Origin: Purpureocillium takamizusanense
Taxonomy: Eukaryota; Ascomycota; Sordariomycetes; Hypocreales; Ophiocordycipitaceae
Length of the DNA: 64,000 nucleotides
Direction: 5' to 3'
Assembly: GCF_022605165.1 (NCBI RefSeq)
Contig: NC_063071.1
Coordinates: forward strand, 1,240,001 to 1,304,000
Part shown: positions 11,809 to 23,717 of the stretch, one piece after another
How the letters are laid out: each line of letters begins with the position of its first letter
Numbering within the stretch: position 1 is the stretch's first letter
Program-made: the position numbers and the translations under genes
The notes under the pieces: model-generated
Databases searched by the model: none
Seen by the model: the letters and a program-made list of their open reading frames with translations, nothing else
What the model was told of the DNA's origin: nothing

Positions 11809-14800
11809 TCACGTTTGCCACATGTGCTCGCTCAGCCCCAGCAGCTTTTCGTCCATCCTCCTCTTCGCCGCGGTAGCGATGCCCCTCTCCGGGTTCGCCA
11901 TCTGTTCGCTAAAGCACAGCTCCACCAGCACCTTGAGTTCGTCATAGCTGAAGCTGTTGGACTCCGAAACTCCGTCCTGGCCTTTCTCCTTGTCCTCTTT
12001 GGCTTTCTCGATCACGGCATCCGATCCGCTGTCAAACAGCGCGTAGTAGTTGGCCGCCCTTGTGAGGTCCACGCCCTCCTCGATGTTCTTGAGGTTCTGC
12101 TGCAGCACGAGGATGTTGAGCTGCATGCGCCCACAGCCCTTGCCGTTCATGGGCGAGGCCATGCGTGCGTTGGTGACCAGGTAGCAGTTAATGAGCAGCC
12201 CCAGTCCAGTTCTGATAAAGGCAATCTCCTTGTCGCGAAGAAAACGTACAATCGTCTCGTCGAACATCACCAGCTCGAGGTTGAGGCTCAGGATCTGTGG
12301 GTCCGGTTCCCTGACCTCTTGATCCAGGAGATACGGCGCCAGATCCGGCGACAAGGTATTGTGTAGCGAGTATGCGATTCTACAGCGCACCTCCATGTGC
12401 AAAGTCAGCAGGGCAGTGCCGGCCAGTTCCTCGTACGAGGTCACGATGTTATCAAAGATCCTGAAATCGAGTTAGCACAGACACGACCATCATGCAACGC
12501 GTGAGACGTACTGGACCGTTTCCTGAGTCAGCGGCAGGTGGACCGGTCCTTCATCCGCGCTCAGCTTGTTGGGGTCATTCAGAAGCGTCCACCGCCTGTT
12601 GGCCTGCCGCGGTAACGCCTGTCGCGATGAGTCCGTCTCGTGCATTGTTATATGCCTCAAGTCCGAGATCTTCGCGGCCAGCCACTTCATGCTCGTATAG
12701 AGCAGGCATAGGGACGAGATGGTGTCCCGGTCCTGGATAATGTCGTTCATCTCTAGCCTCGTCTCGTTGGTTTGCTCAATCAGCAGGTGAACCTCCTTCT
12801 CCAGGAGCTGTCGATCTAGTTCATCCTCGGTCCACAGCTTCTTCATCGTCTCTTGCAAGTCGTCCGGCTGCACCGAGAACCGAGCTGACGCTCTGAGGTT
12901 GCTCGAGTCTGCTGCCTGCTCCTGAGTCTTCGTCACCAGTGACTTGTACCAAGTGAAGCAACGCTCGTAATACCGCGACATTTGATTCACGATGAGGGAG
13001 CTCAGGGCCTGATCGGGCGGAATCGTTCCCAGCATCCGGCAGAACGACGTAACTACCTGAAAGAAGGCCGTTGCACCCTTGAACACGGGCTTGGCCGCGA
13101 ATTGGGTCCATGTTGGGTCCTGAGTGAATGAGTCCGCCTCGCCAAAGACGGTGTCGCTAAGCTTATCGAGCGTCTCGTCCAACTGTGGTTGGAACACGTT
13201 GACCAGAAAGTTGTCGAGGAATGTGGTCAGTGTGCTGGTGGCAAGGTCAGAGCCGGGAGGCACGATGGTCTTTAGTCGTTGTAGAAAGATGAGGGTTGGT
13301 GGCAATAAAAGGCTCATGTTGAAGACACTCGGCTCCACGAGCGACTTGTAGGAGCCAATGGTCTGCTTGGCAGTGCCAAAGTTGCCGGTATCGCGTCTTG
13401 TGAGTCCAGGCTCGGCAGTGACCCGATTCTTCCTCAAGTCGGCGCCCGGCTTGCGCGAGTTGCTCGTCAAACCAGGAACTGTCGCGTGAATAATGCCCTC
13501 AAGGGCATCATATTCGGTGACCATGTCCACTGACTTGGAGTCCGCCTCTGCAAACTTGAACAAGTGCTCACGCATGGCATCCTTGCTGCCGTTGGGGTTC
13601 CCCCCTGGCGTCGGCGAGTCGAACTGGTACACGTCGGCATCCGTAGTGACGTAATTGTGCAGAAGAGACCTGATCTCATTCTGGTACAAATTCCATAATT
13701 CTTTGAAGCTCCCAAGCAGTGCAATATTATTGCCGGCACCCTCTCTTCGGATGAGCGCCTTGATAGACTCGTGGAAGACTCGATGGCCTTCGCCAATGGC
13801 CTCGAATTTGCCATAAAGAGTCCACAATAAGTCGTAGATGACATCGGCTCTCATCTGCAGTTCTCGAGTTCCATAGAGCAGTAGCCCTTCGGCTTTGCCG
13901 TTGCCTCCCCGAAGACTACTTGGGTGTCGCTGGTCTACTTCGTTGATCGTCTCGTTGACGATTCCAAAAAGCTCGACTGGAAGTCTTTGCTTCAGAGTCT
14001 CGACGGCGTTCTGCAACCTGCCCAGCTTGTTGAGTGCCTCGACAAGCAGGGAGACGTAGTAGAATGTATCCGCCTCTGGATTCTTCATCGGATCCTCCGT
14101 GACGGGCTTCTCGACGTCAATAGAGTCCAGTACAGTGTGAAAGGGCGAGATGGTGTTGGCATCTCTGTAGCCGTCAGAGAAGGCGCCCTGGCTTTTAGCC
14201 AAGCTCTGCCACCGCTCCTGGCAGTACGGCGACTTGAGGTATAGATGCTCGTGGAGCTCCTCGACAAGGATGTCCATCAAAGCCGTCTCCTGGTTCGCCA
14301 AATAGCCTCTCAGGTCGCTCAGAGCGCCAATGCCATCGAGCTCCGGCCGGCGGAGCTTCCGCAGTGCATTCTGCAAGACCTCGACCGCGGTGAGGAAGCG
14401 TTTCTCGGATATCCGGGCCTCGAGCTGGTCAGGAACGGCGCGAAGATCGTCTAATTCATTGAGGGTCTGCAAAAGCTCGTCGTAGCCATGCGAGGTTGCC
14501 GAAAGCTTCTTGAGCTCGGGGTCAGTGGAGCAGAGGCTCGTTTTGGCGGATGCAAGCGAGTCCTTGAGCGCGCGGACGCGCTTCTGCGACGCTTGAATGC
14601 TGCCCTGGATCTTGTGGAACGTGCCTATCGAGCTGTTGAAGCCTTGGTGGTGCTCGTGCACGATGTTCTTGAGCGAGTCTTGCAGGTACGCATGCGTCTT
14701 CTGAAACTTGCGATAGTCGTGGGCGCGACCGACGGAGCTCGAGTCGAGAAGCTGCAGGGCGAGCTGGACGGGGACGCAATCGCCGTCGCACAAGGACGGC

Positions 14801-15081
14801 CACTCGGATCGTATGTGCTCTAGGACTTGAGTGATTTGCCTCTCCGCGCTTGTCTCGCGGACGTGGGATCGCGAAGGCATCGCGCGCACCGATGGTGGAG
14901 GGCCGCGCGAGGACGACGTGGATGGACGGGGGCCGCCGCGCGACGATGAGGTGGATGGGCGTGGGCCGTATCTGTCGGAGGCGTAGCCCTCACCATAAGG
15001 ATCGTAATCGTCATCGGTTCGCCCCATGTTGCCATAGCCGTTGCCATTGCGCATCGGCGGCGCGCCGTAGCGGTTCGACAT
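11809..15081 (-). CDS. sec8: Exocyst complex component Sec8
   Basis: Two exons, 15081-12512 and 12460-11809, joined by a 51-bp intron (GTACGT donor, CTAAC branch, TTTCAG acceptor), giving 1073 residues, the usual length for fungal Sec8. After a disordered Ser/Arg/Pro N-terminus (about residues 1-75) comes the conserved N-terminal Sec8 region (about 80-230: QITQVLEHIRSEWPSL, DSSSVGRAHDYRKFQ, FNSSIGTFHKIQGSIQ). A long helical rod typical of CATCHR tethers follows. Sec8 is one of eight exocyst subunits tethering secretory vesicles to the plasma membrane at hyphal tips and septa. The C-terminal exon (FDNIVTSYEELAGTALLTLH) continues the same fold with no stop at the joint. Confidence 0.96.
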
Positions 15082-15735
15082 GCTGGCGGCAGTGGCAGCG
15101 GCGGCGGCGTCGTCGTCGTCGTGGGAGGGGCGGGACAGTCTCAGGTGCGTCAGGGGATCCGCGGGGACATTGTCGACGACGCGAACTGGGCGAGAGTGTC
15201 GTTGCCTTTCCCCTGGTGTTGTCTGCTTTCGCTGGTCGGTGCGCAGCCGCAGTACGGTGGTGGTGGCCGTCGGCGGCGTTGAGAATGGTAAAGTTTGGGG
15301 GCTCGAGGAAGCTCGGGGAGCAACAGTGGAGGCCAGCTGGAGATGTGATTGATGAGGTGGTGGTGCTGGGCTGCGTCGCTAGTTGGCGGCGGCGTAGCGC
15401 CTGGAGCTTGGGCGGGCTGTCACCTCAACGTCGTGGATGCGCGGACCAAGTTAATCCATTCCGCACCACTGCAGTTTAGTACCGTACGCTACAGTACAGT
15501 GTACTTCGTACCTACAGTACCTATAAGTTCTCAACCTCATCCACTCCACACGGCCTATTGCTCTAGGTCAACTTTCCGAATCTACGCACAAAACAGCGGC
15601 ACCCGCTGCCATGGCTGGCTACCTTGGACATGTAGTTTTTCCTTATTTCATTACTGTGGCCTGTTACTTGGCCAATTGTTATACCAGGAATCGGAGTTGT
15701 ACATCATACTTCGTATAGAGTCGCCACGCCCCCCT
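15082..15735. other. sec8 promoter and 3' flank of the epoxide-hydrolase-like gene
   Basis: No gene. It contains a TACTTCGTA word near 15503 amid GTACCTACAGTACC-type sequence, and another near 15706. Confidence 0.6.
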
Positions 15736-17573
15736 TCAAACGCCGACCTGGATCGCAATGACGGTGTTGGGGCTCCCTTCGCTCGACTCGCGACCCCCCT
15801 TACTGCTCCCACTATGCGATCTCACGGGCGAGACCTCTTTCCCCGGCGTGACAGGTCGCGTCGCTCTTTGCGGGGAAGCATCATCGTCATGCGGGTTCCC
15901 GCTTTCTTGCAGCTCCTCCTCGCGCTCGTCCGGCTTCGGGAACGCTACATAGCTCTCGCTTCGAGCTCCTACCGCGTCGTCTCCCGTTGCTTGAATCGTC
16001 GTGCCCGAGATCTCAGCCGGTGCGCTGTGTCCGCCCTCGACGACCACCTGCTCGAGCAGCGCCGCCCCGGGTTCCTGCGGCGGCCGCAACCTGGGTTCTA
16101 GGCGTAGCACTGCCTTGGCAAGCGCTCGTACGCCGGAAACAATCACATCTGGTCTCTCCCATACGAGAAGCCCCGGGTTGCCGGACATGCGGGTTGTCGC
16201 CACGACATTATAAGCCGAGTTCGCCCACGCTGGACACGCATATCGGTGTGCGGCTCGCCCAGGCAAGCCGACTGTTGCTTCCGTTGCGTCCCCCTTGGAA
16301 CGCTCTGCATCGCCTAGGAAGACTGTTATTCCGACTCTTGGCCTATGAGTCGGTCTTATCTTGCTGTCGTCCGAGTCGGATGCACATCGCGCCCACAGCC
16401 TCATCATCCCTTCCGGCCCGGGCAACCAAGTCAACTCAGTGAGCTTGATAAGCTCCTCTGGCGCCAGATCCTTCTCGGGCCCTATTATGCGCAGTGCCAT
16501 GACGAAAAATAGGATTAGTCCCAGAGGTGAGTCGCACAGGGCGTACGCAAGCGTGTTCGGCTCGTATTCGCCATCGCTGCCAAACCCCAGCATCGCCGGT
16601 GCCGGGCTATGGTTGGATGGCCACCTCTGTCGTTGCCGGTCCTTCCTCAGGGCTTCGATGTCCTGGCGAGAGTAGCCCAGCATCGGCGCCTGGAGGACGC
16701 TGACCGCCGTCCACTTGGCCCATTCCACCCATGAGTCTCGAGACGTCGGCGCATGTAGCGGGGGCGAGACAAAGTGCGACCCGAGGCACGAGTCTGCATA
16801 GTGCGTCGCGAGATGGCTTGCGATCTTCCAATCGACTGACGGCAGTGCATCCACAGCCGGGCCCGAGTTGGACACCAGGTAATGTCTATAGTCCAGCCTC
16901 TTCATGAGCACTTCGAGCATGTCCGCCACCGTCGGAACCAGTTGCGCCCCGTTGCTGAGGCCGTCGCTGAATCCCATGCCCGGCAGCGATGGGATGACGA
17001 GATGGAACGGCTGCGCCGTAGAGGCATCATTCGGCTCCGTGAACAGGGGAATCAAGTGTGCAAGCGACAGGTTCGTAAACGGAAACGGGGGTATCAGAAG
17101 GAGAGGAATCGCGGTCAAGTGCGGCGAGCGGGCGTGGATAAAGTGTATGCGGCAGGGCATGTCGGAGGCGGTCGTGTTGATGGCGGTGCGGAACTGCGGC
17201 ACCCTGGCGTTGAGATGCTCCTCTTGGGCGCGCCAGGAGAAGTGCTCGAGCCTGCGAACCTTGCCATCAGCTGCGCGACCCAGGAGCTTGGATTACGCTC
17301 GACCACTCACCAGTAGTCAACGAGAGGCTCGACAACGGGCTTGGGATCCCACCAGTCGCTGGATCGAGGGCGCGGGATGTCGTGCGGCAACCGTGTAAGC
17401 TCGAGCTTTTGCCTCGTCAGGTCGAGGTATTTGGTCGACACCTTGAGCCTGGTTATCAGCATGTCTACCGGCCTGGATGGGTCTCTCGTCGAGTATTGGT
17501 GCCTCACGTGGATCTTGTATGGCTTGACGTCCTCGCCGAGGGCCGCGCCCGCCTCGCCCTCTGCGTGAGCCAT
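15736..17573 (-). CDS. Epoxide-hydrolase-like alpha/beta-hydrolase, probably catalytically altered
   Basis: Two exons, 17573-17311 and 17251-15736, joined by a 59-bp intron (GTGAGT donor), giving 592 residues. The N-terminus matches the epoxide-hydrolase N domain (WWDPKPVVEPLVDYW, then LEHFSWRAQEEHLNARVPQF). The alpha/beta core follows (FHLVIPSLPGMGFSDG, EPNTLAYALCDSPLGL). The HGWPG oxyanion motif reads IPPFPFT. The GGDWG nucleophile elbow appears as SVDWK, and the site of the catalytic His (normally GGHFA) reads SGNPG. Active members use an Asp-His-acid triad, so this copy may be inactive or differently active. A low-complexity tail of roughly 100 residues extends the normal length of about 400. 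An upstream in-frame extension begins with GTG and was not used. No signal peptide. Confidence 0.8.
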
Positions 17574-18155
17574 CGTCGCCGGGCTGCGCTCAGTCCGTGT
17601 CTGGAAAAGGGTCCGCCAGGCTATTACTGCGGGTAGGCAGTCGTGGATGCCCAAAGCCACCCCGGATAACAAGAACAGGGGAAAGATCAGGCACACGAGG
17701 CTTGAATGGTATTTATTTCTCGGCTGGCCCAGGAAGGGCCAGTATCGCACTGCGTACGAGCTTGTACACACACACCCATCCCACGGCGACCCGTCATGCT
17801 GTCCCCACGAGCGCCTGCTCTCCTGGTCTTAATTAACGAGGGTCCTTTGGCCCCAGTCCAAGTCAGAGAGCCGCGTCGCAACCACTGCTTTAACAGAGTC
17901 CAGCACCACCACCAGCCGCGATGGGCCTCCCCACCTCAAACAACCAGGGCAGGATCCCTGTCAAGCTTCCTTCCTTGGCCGGCCCGTCCTGGCAGTGGCG
18001 CCACGCGCGTGGCTGAACTGGGGGGGGGGGGGGTGGCACTCTGTCCTGGAGGAGGAACAGCAGTGAGCACACCACGAGACAATCAATCCTGTTTGGTGTC
18101 GACATAACTAACCGCCAGGGAATCCGGTAGCAGTACTTTGTAGTAGCCTCAATCC
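17574..18155. other. Intergenic region with poly-G tract
   Basis: No gene; separates the epoxide-hydrolase-like gene from the KP4-like gene. It holds a 14-G run at 18020-18033. Confidence 0.6.
18020..18033. repeat. G14 homopolymer
   Basis: Fourteen consecutive G in non-coding DNA; its length is prone to sequencing error. Confidence 0.85.
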
Positions 18156-18671
18156 TTAACGTGGACCGCAAGAAGGATCGCAGTCGACTTTCCCAACATA
18201 ATCCAGCTTGAGGACGCCCTTGTCCTGGGGATCGTCTGGGCTGACACGAATCCAGGCGCACTTGCTGCAGCTCTTCTTCTCGAGCTCATTGAGCAAGCTG
18301 TGCACCTGCGCCATGGTGCCGCTGCCCTTCTTGACGCCCTCGAAGAAGAGGCAGAAGCCCCCCGGGCCCTGCGAGTACTTGACGCACGCAATGTGCTTCC
18401 CGTTGGTGTACACGTCCCGGTCGTCGTGGCCGCGCACGTTGTCGCGGATCATCTCGAAGACGGACCAGCGGCCCTTGTCGATGTCGTGCGCCGTGACGGA
18501 CATTTCGCACATGGCGCTATCGCCCGAGCACGCCCACGAGTCGTCGCGGAGTGACATGCTGACGGCGGCGGCGGCGGGGGGTGGCTGCCATCCGGAACTC
18601 GGGAGGGAGATGGACGCTGCCGCCGCGGCGTGAGGCATGAGGAATGCCGCGACACAGTGTGGGAGACGCAT
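18156..18671 (-). CDS. Small secreted cysteine-rich protein, KP4 killer-toxin-like fold
   Basis: Single exon, 171 residues. The Ala-rich N-terminus resembles a weak signal peptide, with cleavage probably before residue 40. The mature part carries the KP4 family pattern: an early Cys pair (ACSGDSAMC), an INGxHIACV-like block (YTNGKHIACVKY), a buried FCLFF strand, a Gly/Ser turn and helix, a CSKC pair, a LKLDYV strand and two terminal Cys. Eight Cys lie in the mature region. KP4 was first described in a virus of smut fungi and blocks calcium uptake in susceptible cells; homologues are widespread in ascomycete genomes as secreted effectors or antagonism proteins. Activity here is inference. A CTAAC branch and CAG acceptor sit directly before the ATG, so an upstream exon is possible. 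Confidence 0.77.
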   Translation of the reverse strand: MRLPHCVAAFLMPHAAAAASISLPSSGWQPPPAAAAVSMSLRDDSWACSGDSAMCEMSVTAHDIDKGRWSVFEMIRDNVRGHDDRDVYTNGKHIACVKYSQGPGGFCLFFEGVKKGSGTMAQVHSLLNELEKKSCSKCAWIRVSPDDPQDKGVLKLDYVGKVDCDPSCGPR

Positions 18672-20629
18672 CTGATGATGAACATGTTAGCCGGGGGGAG
18701 GGGATCATCCTTTGTTGGCCTCTGGCAGGCATCGAGGGGCGCCAGCCAACCTTGGAAGAAGAACGGATAAGTAGAGCGACTCTCTCTGTCTCTCTCCCCT
18801 CAGCAGACTGGCCAGGAAGCCCAACTGCACACGTACAGAGAAACTAACGCGCGATCCTGAGTGGTGACTTCATAAGAACGACAAGGACACTACCTACGTA
18901 CGCACATCCCAAAAACTCGCGTGCGTTCGAGGCAGCGGCATTAATTCTTCATCATCACGGCCGGAGCATCGTCCCCGTGTAAGCGCCTCGTGACCTTGGC
19001 TCAACCCGCTACGTACATACCAGTTGGGCGATCGAACAACGGACACACACACACACACATGAGCCCATGGTCAAGATTTCGTAACGGTAAATACACTGTA
19101 CTGCACCAAGGCAACTGGGTTTGGTACTTGACCTAAGCTTCCAGAACATCCCGGGGGGGGGGGACGCAGTTATTAGGCAGCCGCACAGCCTGGCCCGCGG
19201 TCGTCCCATGCAAAAGATGCAGAGACACACCCAGCTCACGTATGAAGGAGGTACTTCGTACGAATATAGTCCAATGACCATTTCACTCCCAAACTCCCAT
19301 CGCCAGACGATAGAAAGACAACAGATCACGCACGCACACGCCCACCCCTCCCCCCTAATAAGCACAACAGGTAACAGACACACTGTTGCACTTCCATTGT
19401 GGCTTGTCGACCCGCGCCAAAAACAAAGACCACCTCGCCGTCATTCATTCATTCATTCATTCATTCGAGCCGCTCGCTGCAGTGCTACATACTCATACTG
19501 TACTCCGTACAGTATGTACAGTACGGGCTAGGCTTACACCAACACACACTGATGACGGGGGAAGAGGGGGGGGGGGCGGGGACAAGGCGCGCGGGACGGA
19601 CAAAGACAGGCCTCTGAAACAAACGTGGCGGTGCTCCTTCCAGGTCGCGAGGGCGGCTGCGCGCGCAACGGATCTTGCGGAAATGATGGGCCCTGCCCTG
19701 CCCTGGGCCCTGCTTGGCATGACATGGGCCAACGCCACGACGGGCGAGGTGCTCCGATCTGCCATCCACCACCACCACCACCACCAACCTGCCAGTCAGT
19801 GATGCAGTGGCAGCCACCCCAAAAAACCGTTCGTGGTTGTGCATGGCACCCTGTTGGGACGAAAAAGCAAGGCAGGGCAGCTCGCCACGTTACCTGGATA
19901 CTACCTGGGTAGAAATTACCTTATGTTACTTATCAGGCAGCGCGTGGGCATGGCGCGCGCGCCCTCATCCAACGGGGTCAAGACGTAAAGAAATAGTCTT
20001 GAAAGAAGAAGACAGCATGGGCAAAGAATGGGACGACCGTCCGTCATTGCGGGGGCACATTCCAGAGACAGCCGGACATTTCTCAAAGTCATGCGTGGCA
20101 CCGCTCCTGTTTTACATGCTTGCTTGCCTTATTACACAGCATCACAGGACAGACACCGACTAATGAGCTCGACAGGCTTTCTCGGAACAAGCAATCACTG
20201 CCCGTTGGCTTCTGCTGTACTGGACAAGGCCACCTGACAAACGCCGCGCTCTCAAACACATACGTCAGCCCCCGTCGCCACAGAGTCGCTTCCTTGCTTT
20301 GCCTTGTCGACGCGCAACATGGCAAGTTGGTACACGCGCCGTCCCCCTCGATGGAGTACATACATACATGGGCGCCAGATGATCAAGCATCTGGCGTCAA
20401 CCCACCCCCCCATCGCTGTCCGAGTCGGTCAGACCGAACCAGCCTCCGGTGCAAATCGTCCGGGTCTCTTCTCGTCTTGCAGCTCACTTCAGGGTTCCCG
20501 TTGGCTATTGGCGTCCCGAACTCCGATAAGCCACACCTGCCTGCCGATCACATCCACACCAGGACAAGCCCCCCATCCTGGCTCCGTGGCACTGGGCGTC
20601 TCCTGACAACCATGGCCAAGTGCCATAGC
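18672..20629. other. Intergenic region between KP4-like gene and hid1
   Basis: No supported gene. It holds a (CA)n tract near 19040, an ATTC tetranucleotide array at 19441-19466, TACTTCGTA near 19252 and TACTCCGTA at 19501. Overlapping open frames are low-complexity. Confidence 0.6.
19441..19466. repeat. (TCAT)6 microsatellite
   Basis: Perfect tetranucleotide array in non-coding DNA. Confidence 0.95.
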
Positions 20630-23347
20630 TCAGCTGCTGCTCCTCGCTGACGCGCCGGAGCCAGCGTTTGCCGATCCACCGCGAATGTTGATCTGTCCGA
20701 TGCGGGACACAATATTGCTTCCAACCGCATCCACCGCGCCTCGGGGCGACGTCAGCGTCGGCCCCTCTGGCGCCGTCTCCTGGACCCGGAACAGCTTGAT
20801 GGCCGTGCCGTTCCAGATGCCCATGGTACCTTTGGCGATCTGCATCTCGCTCGTGAACACGACACCCCAGAGGAGCGACTCGTACCAAGCCAGCGCCAGT
20901 TGTGACCACTCAAACAAATGCGTCCGCGGCGGCGACGGTTCGACTCCGACAAACTCCGTCTCCTTGATGCGAATCATCAAGTCGACCCCTCCGACGTCTT
21001 TGCCGGCGTCCTGCCGAGGCAACAGGCTCGACACCTGCTGTATAACTGTCAGGAGAGTGTGCAAGGGGAGCTCAGGCAGCCAGCTGTCGATCCACTGAGC
21101 TGTCGGCTCGAACGTGGCTCCCGGGGCCGGCGCCGAAGTAGACTGCGTTGCGATGCTCGTGGTGCTGTTCTGACGCGAAAACGACCTGGCCCCCGCCGGC
21201 ATCTTGCCACGCGCCTTCTCGGACATGCCCCGCAGCTGGACTGGAAGTGCATCGTCGACGTTCGCCGTCGACGAGTTCTGTGACTGGTTCTCGCTGACGG
21301 TGGACGGCGCTGGAGTCGGCTCCGGGTCCTCGTCGCTGTCATCCTCGTCGTCACCGATGGCAAAGGTGCCATCCTCGGGCACCTCATCCAGAGTTTGCGA
21401 GCGAGCCGGTGCATTCGCCGGGCTCCGTGCGCTGTCGACGGAGCTGCGCACAGATGATGGGTCCAACGAATCGCCGTCGTCCTTCTTTCGCCTGTTTCGC
21501 CGCTCCAGTTCCTCCTGCCCGCTCTCCAGCGTGAATGTCCGCAGCGCCTCGATGCGCTTCTTGTTCTTGACAATCGCCAGCACCAGCTCCGGATTTTTGC
21601 GATAGTTGTGCTCGACAATGCAACTCACCGACTCCAGTAGCGAGTGGAGAAGTGTGTGGTTGGTCTCGTTGGCCAGCAAAAATGAGGGCGAGGACATGGA
21701 CGTAAATAGGTGCATGAGCTGCGAGCTGCCAGAAGCACTGAGCTTTTCGATATGGGGTGCGATGTTGTTGATGACGGCCAGGAGTGCCGGGTATACTGCC
21801 GCAAAGTTGCCCTGACTAGTTGTAATTAGGGTGTAGATGGAATGGATGAGGAAATCCGTGTACGTGCCCCTGAAGCCATTGATCCGGATGCACGCCGGCA
21901 GGCTGTCTTGACCCTCGAAGCGCTTGTTCAGACTCTTGCCAAAACTGGGCTCGACGCTCAACGTTTGCAACATGAAGGCGCACATGCGAACAATTCCTTG
22001 CTTGGCAGAGTCGTTTTTGTACTCGAGCGCGTAGAACAGGGTGAGAATAACAAAATCGTGCGCTCGATCCGTGTCGATGATGAAGGATCGAAACCTCTTG
22101 TTGCATTGCGTCATTTCCCAAAAGAACATGAGAATCTCTGGCGCAAAATTGGTCGCTCCTTGCGTCCCCGGCAGGTATGAGGTCTTCTCCTGAAGCGGCT
22201 GGCTGAGGATCCGGTTCATTCCATCGACGATGAATTGGAAGTCCTGGGGGCGATGGAGTCGTCCAAGAAAGTGTCTGTAAAAGTTCTTTTGGACCGGTAT
22301 ATCTTCTGGTATGGGGTACACAAGCAAGGCCAGCAGGAACTGCAGCGAGTCCGTCACTAGAATCTGCTTAGTATCTTTGAACACCAGTGTATTGTACGGC
22401 ACCCGCCAGCTTGCGGGATTGTATTTTAGCGCCTAGTGTCAAGCGTCAGCAACTTGCAGGTTCCAGCCGGGAGTAAAAGTACCTACGGTGTTGAGCAGGG
22501 AGCACAGGACGGATAAGACAATCTGCTTGTCCTGACATGTGCACAGATACGTCAAGCTCCTCACTCCTCGTTGCGGCAGCACCGAAGGCGTCATGTACAT
22601 GCTCTGTCCAGCAAGAGCAAGAAGTAGTCGCAATATTTCACATCGGTTGCTCTCATATTCCTTGGTTGTCGCCACTGTGTTGTGGCATCCGACGCCGCTT
22701 TGCCATATCGCATATGTCACCTTGGGGTGTCCGTGCGGCTGGCGAGATATTGTCAGATCGGAATAGAAGAGCAGGTCGACCAAGGTATCAATCAACTCTT
22801 CCGCTAGTGGTTTCGCATCTTCGAATTCTACAGCCTCCGGCTTGGCTTCTTGCTTATCGGCCTGCGCTTCGTCGAATAGGACCTCGTTGGCGATGGCGGC
22901 CTTGCGAGTCTTCTTCCGGCGCGCGGCCCAGAAGAAGCGCTCTTCCCAGGAGGCGAGGCTGTCCTTCTCGTAGAGATAAGGCAGCAGGCGGGTCAAGACT
23001 CGTATACAATTCAGGGCGTCGCGTTCGGGCGCAAGCTCGGGATCCGGAAACGATGGGTGATGCCGTAGGATGAACAGGCGTGACGTCAATGCGAGTATGA
23101 GGGTCTCTATATTCTCCAGGGCTCGGTCGCGGGTGCGGCGAATGTCGGCGGGTGAGAAGAGACTAAAAACATCCTCTGACGATTCTGGAAGCTCCCAGAA
23201 CTAAAGGGATATCAGCAGTATGTCGCGGCCGTCGTGACGGATCGTACAAACCGAGGTCCAGTATGTGTCGTCGGCGGGGATGTGCCGTTCCTCCGACAGC
23301 CGGAAGATGCCCTGCTTGAAGACGATCTTGGAGTCGCTTGCACCCAT
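20630..23347 (-). CDS. hid1: Hid1 family protein (Golgi/secretory granule sorting)
   Basis: Three exons: 23347-23252 (32 codons), 23200-22487 (238) and 22432-20630, giving 870 residues; all joints are phase 0. The protein opens MGASDSKIVFKQGIF, with Gly2 and Ser6 fitting an N-myristoylation signal, as in animal HID1. The Hid1 domain fills most of the protein (FWELPESSEDVFSLF, LTSRLFILRHHPSFPDPE, NTALKYNPASWRVPYNTL, LLALLVYPIPEDIP). A Ser-rich acidic disordered insert lies around residues 590-680. HID1 acts in trans-Golgi and dense-core-granule cargo sorting in animals, and fungal members are thought to serve the Golgi. It shares a short bidirectional promoter with pet127. Confidence 0.97.
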
Positions 23348-23717
23348 GGCTGAGGAAGCGCAAGGACTCCCCCCTGCGAGAAAGCGTGGCTTATTGTGAT
23401 GATGGCGGCCAAGGTGGTCGAAGACGAATGTTACCAGTGGCCAGGTTGGCGGTGCGCCAGCGTCGTTGCCCAAGCTCAATGGAAGGTGGTTCGGGTGCTG
23501 GTATATGTGTTACAGTGCATTACGTACTAGCGGGTAGGTCGCTAACTGTTGCACGGAGCCAATCACGTGGGACCAATCCACAGCTGGCCACCGAAGAACT
23601 TCCGCGGCAACTTATCGATAGCGGCGGATCTTTTTGTCGCGACACAACAGCAATCATTGCTCGTCATCACTCTGATCATGCCCATTCTTTGGACCGTCGG
23701 GCCCCTCGACGTCCAAA
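23348..23717. promoter_or_regulatory. Bidirectional promoter between hid1 and pet127
   Basis: The two start codons are 370 bp apart on opposite strands. A compact cluster near the middle holds CCAAT (23559-23563), a directly adjoining CACGTG E-box (23564-23569) and a second CCAAT (23573-23577). CCAAT boxes are bound by the HAP/CBC complex and CACGTG by Cbf1-type or other bHLH factors. Co-regulation is inference. Confidence 0.6.

Noticed and set aside
14850..15479. 209-codon plus-strand frame across the sec8 start
   Set aside because: Antisense shadow of the sec8 N-terminus and its promoter; Arg-rich composition is expected from GC bias.
17574..17771. Upstream extension of the epoxide-hydrolase-like protein with a hydrophobic segment
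   Set aside because: The extension starts at GTG, not ATG, and the family start is recovered by the ATG at 17573.
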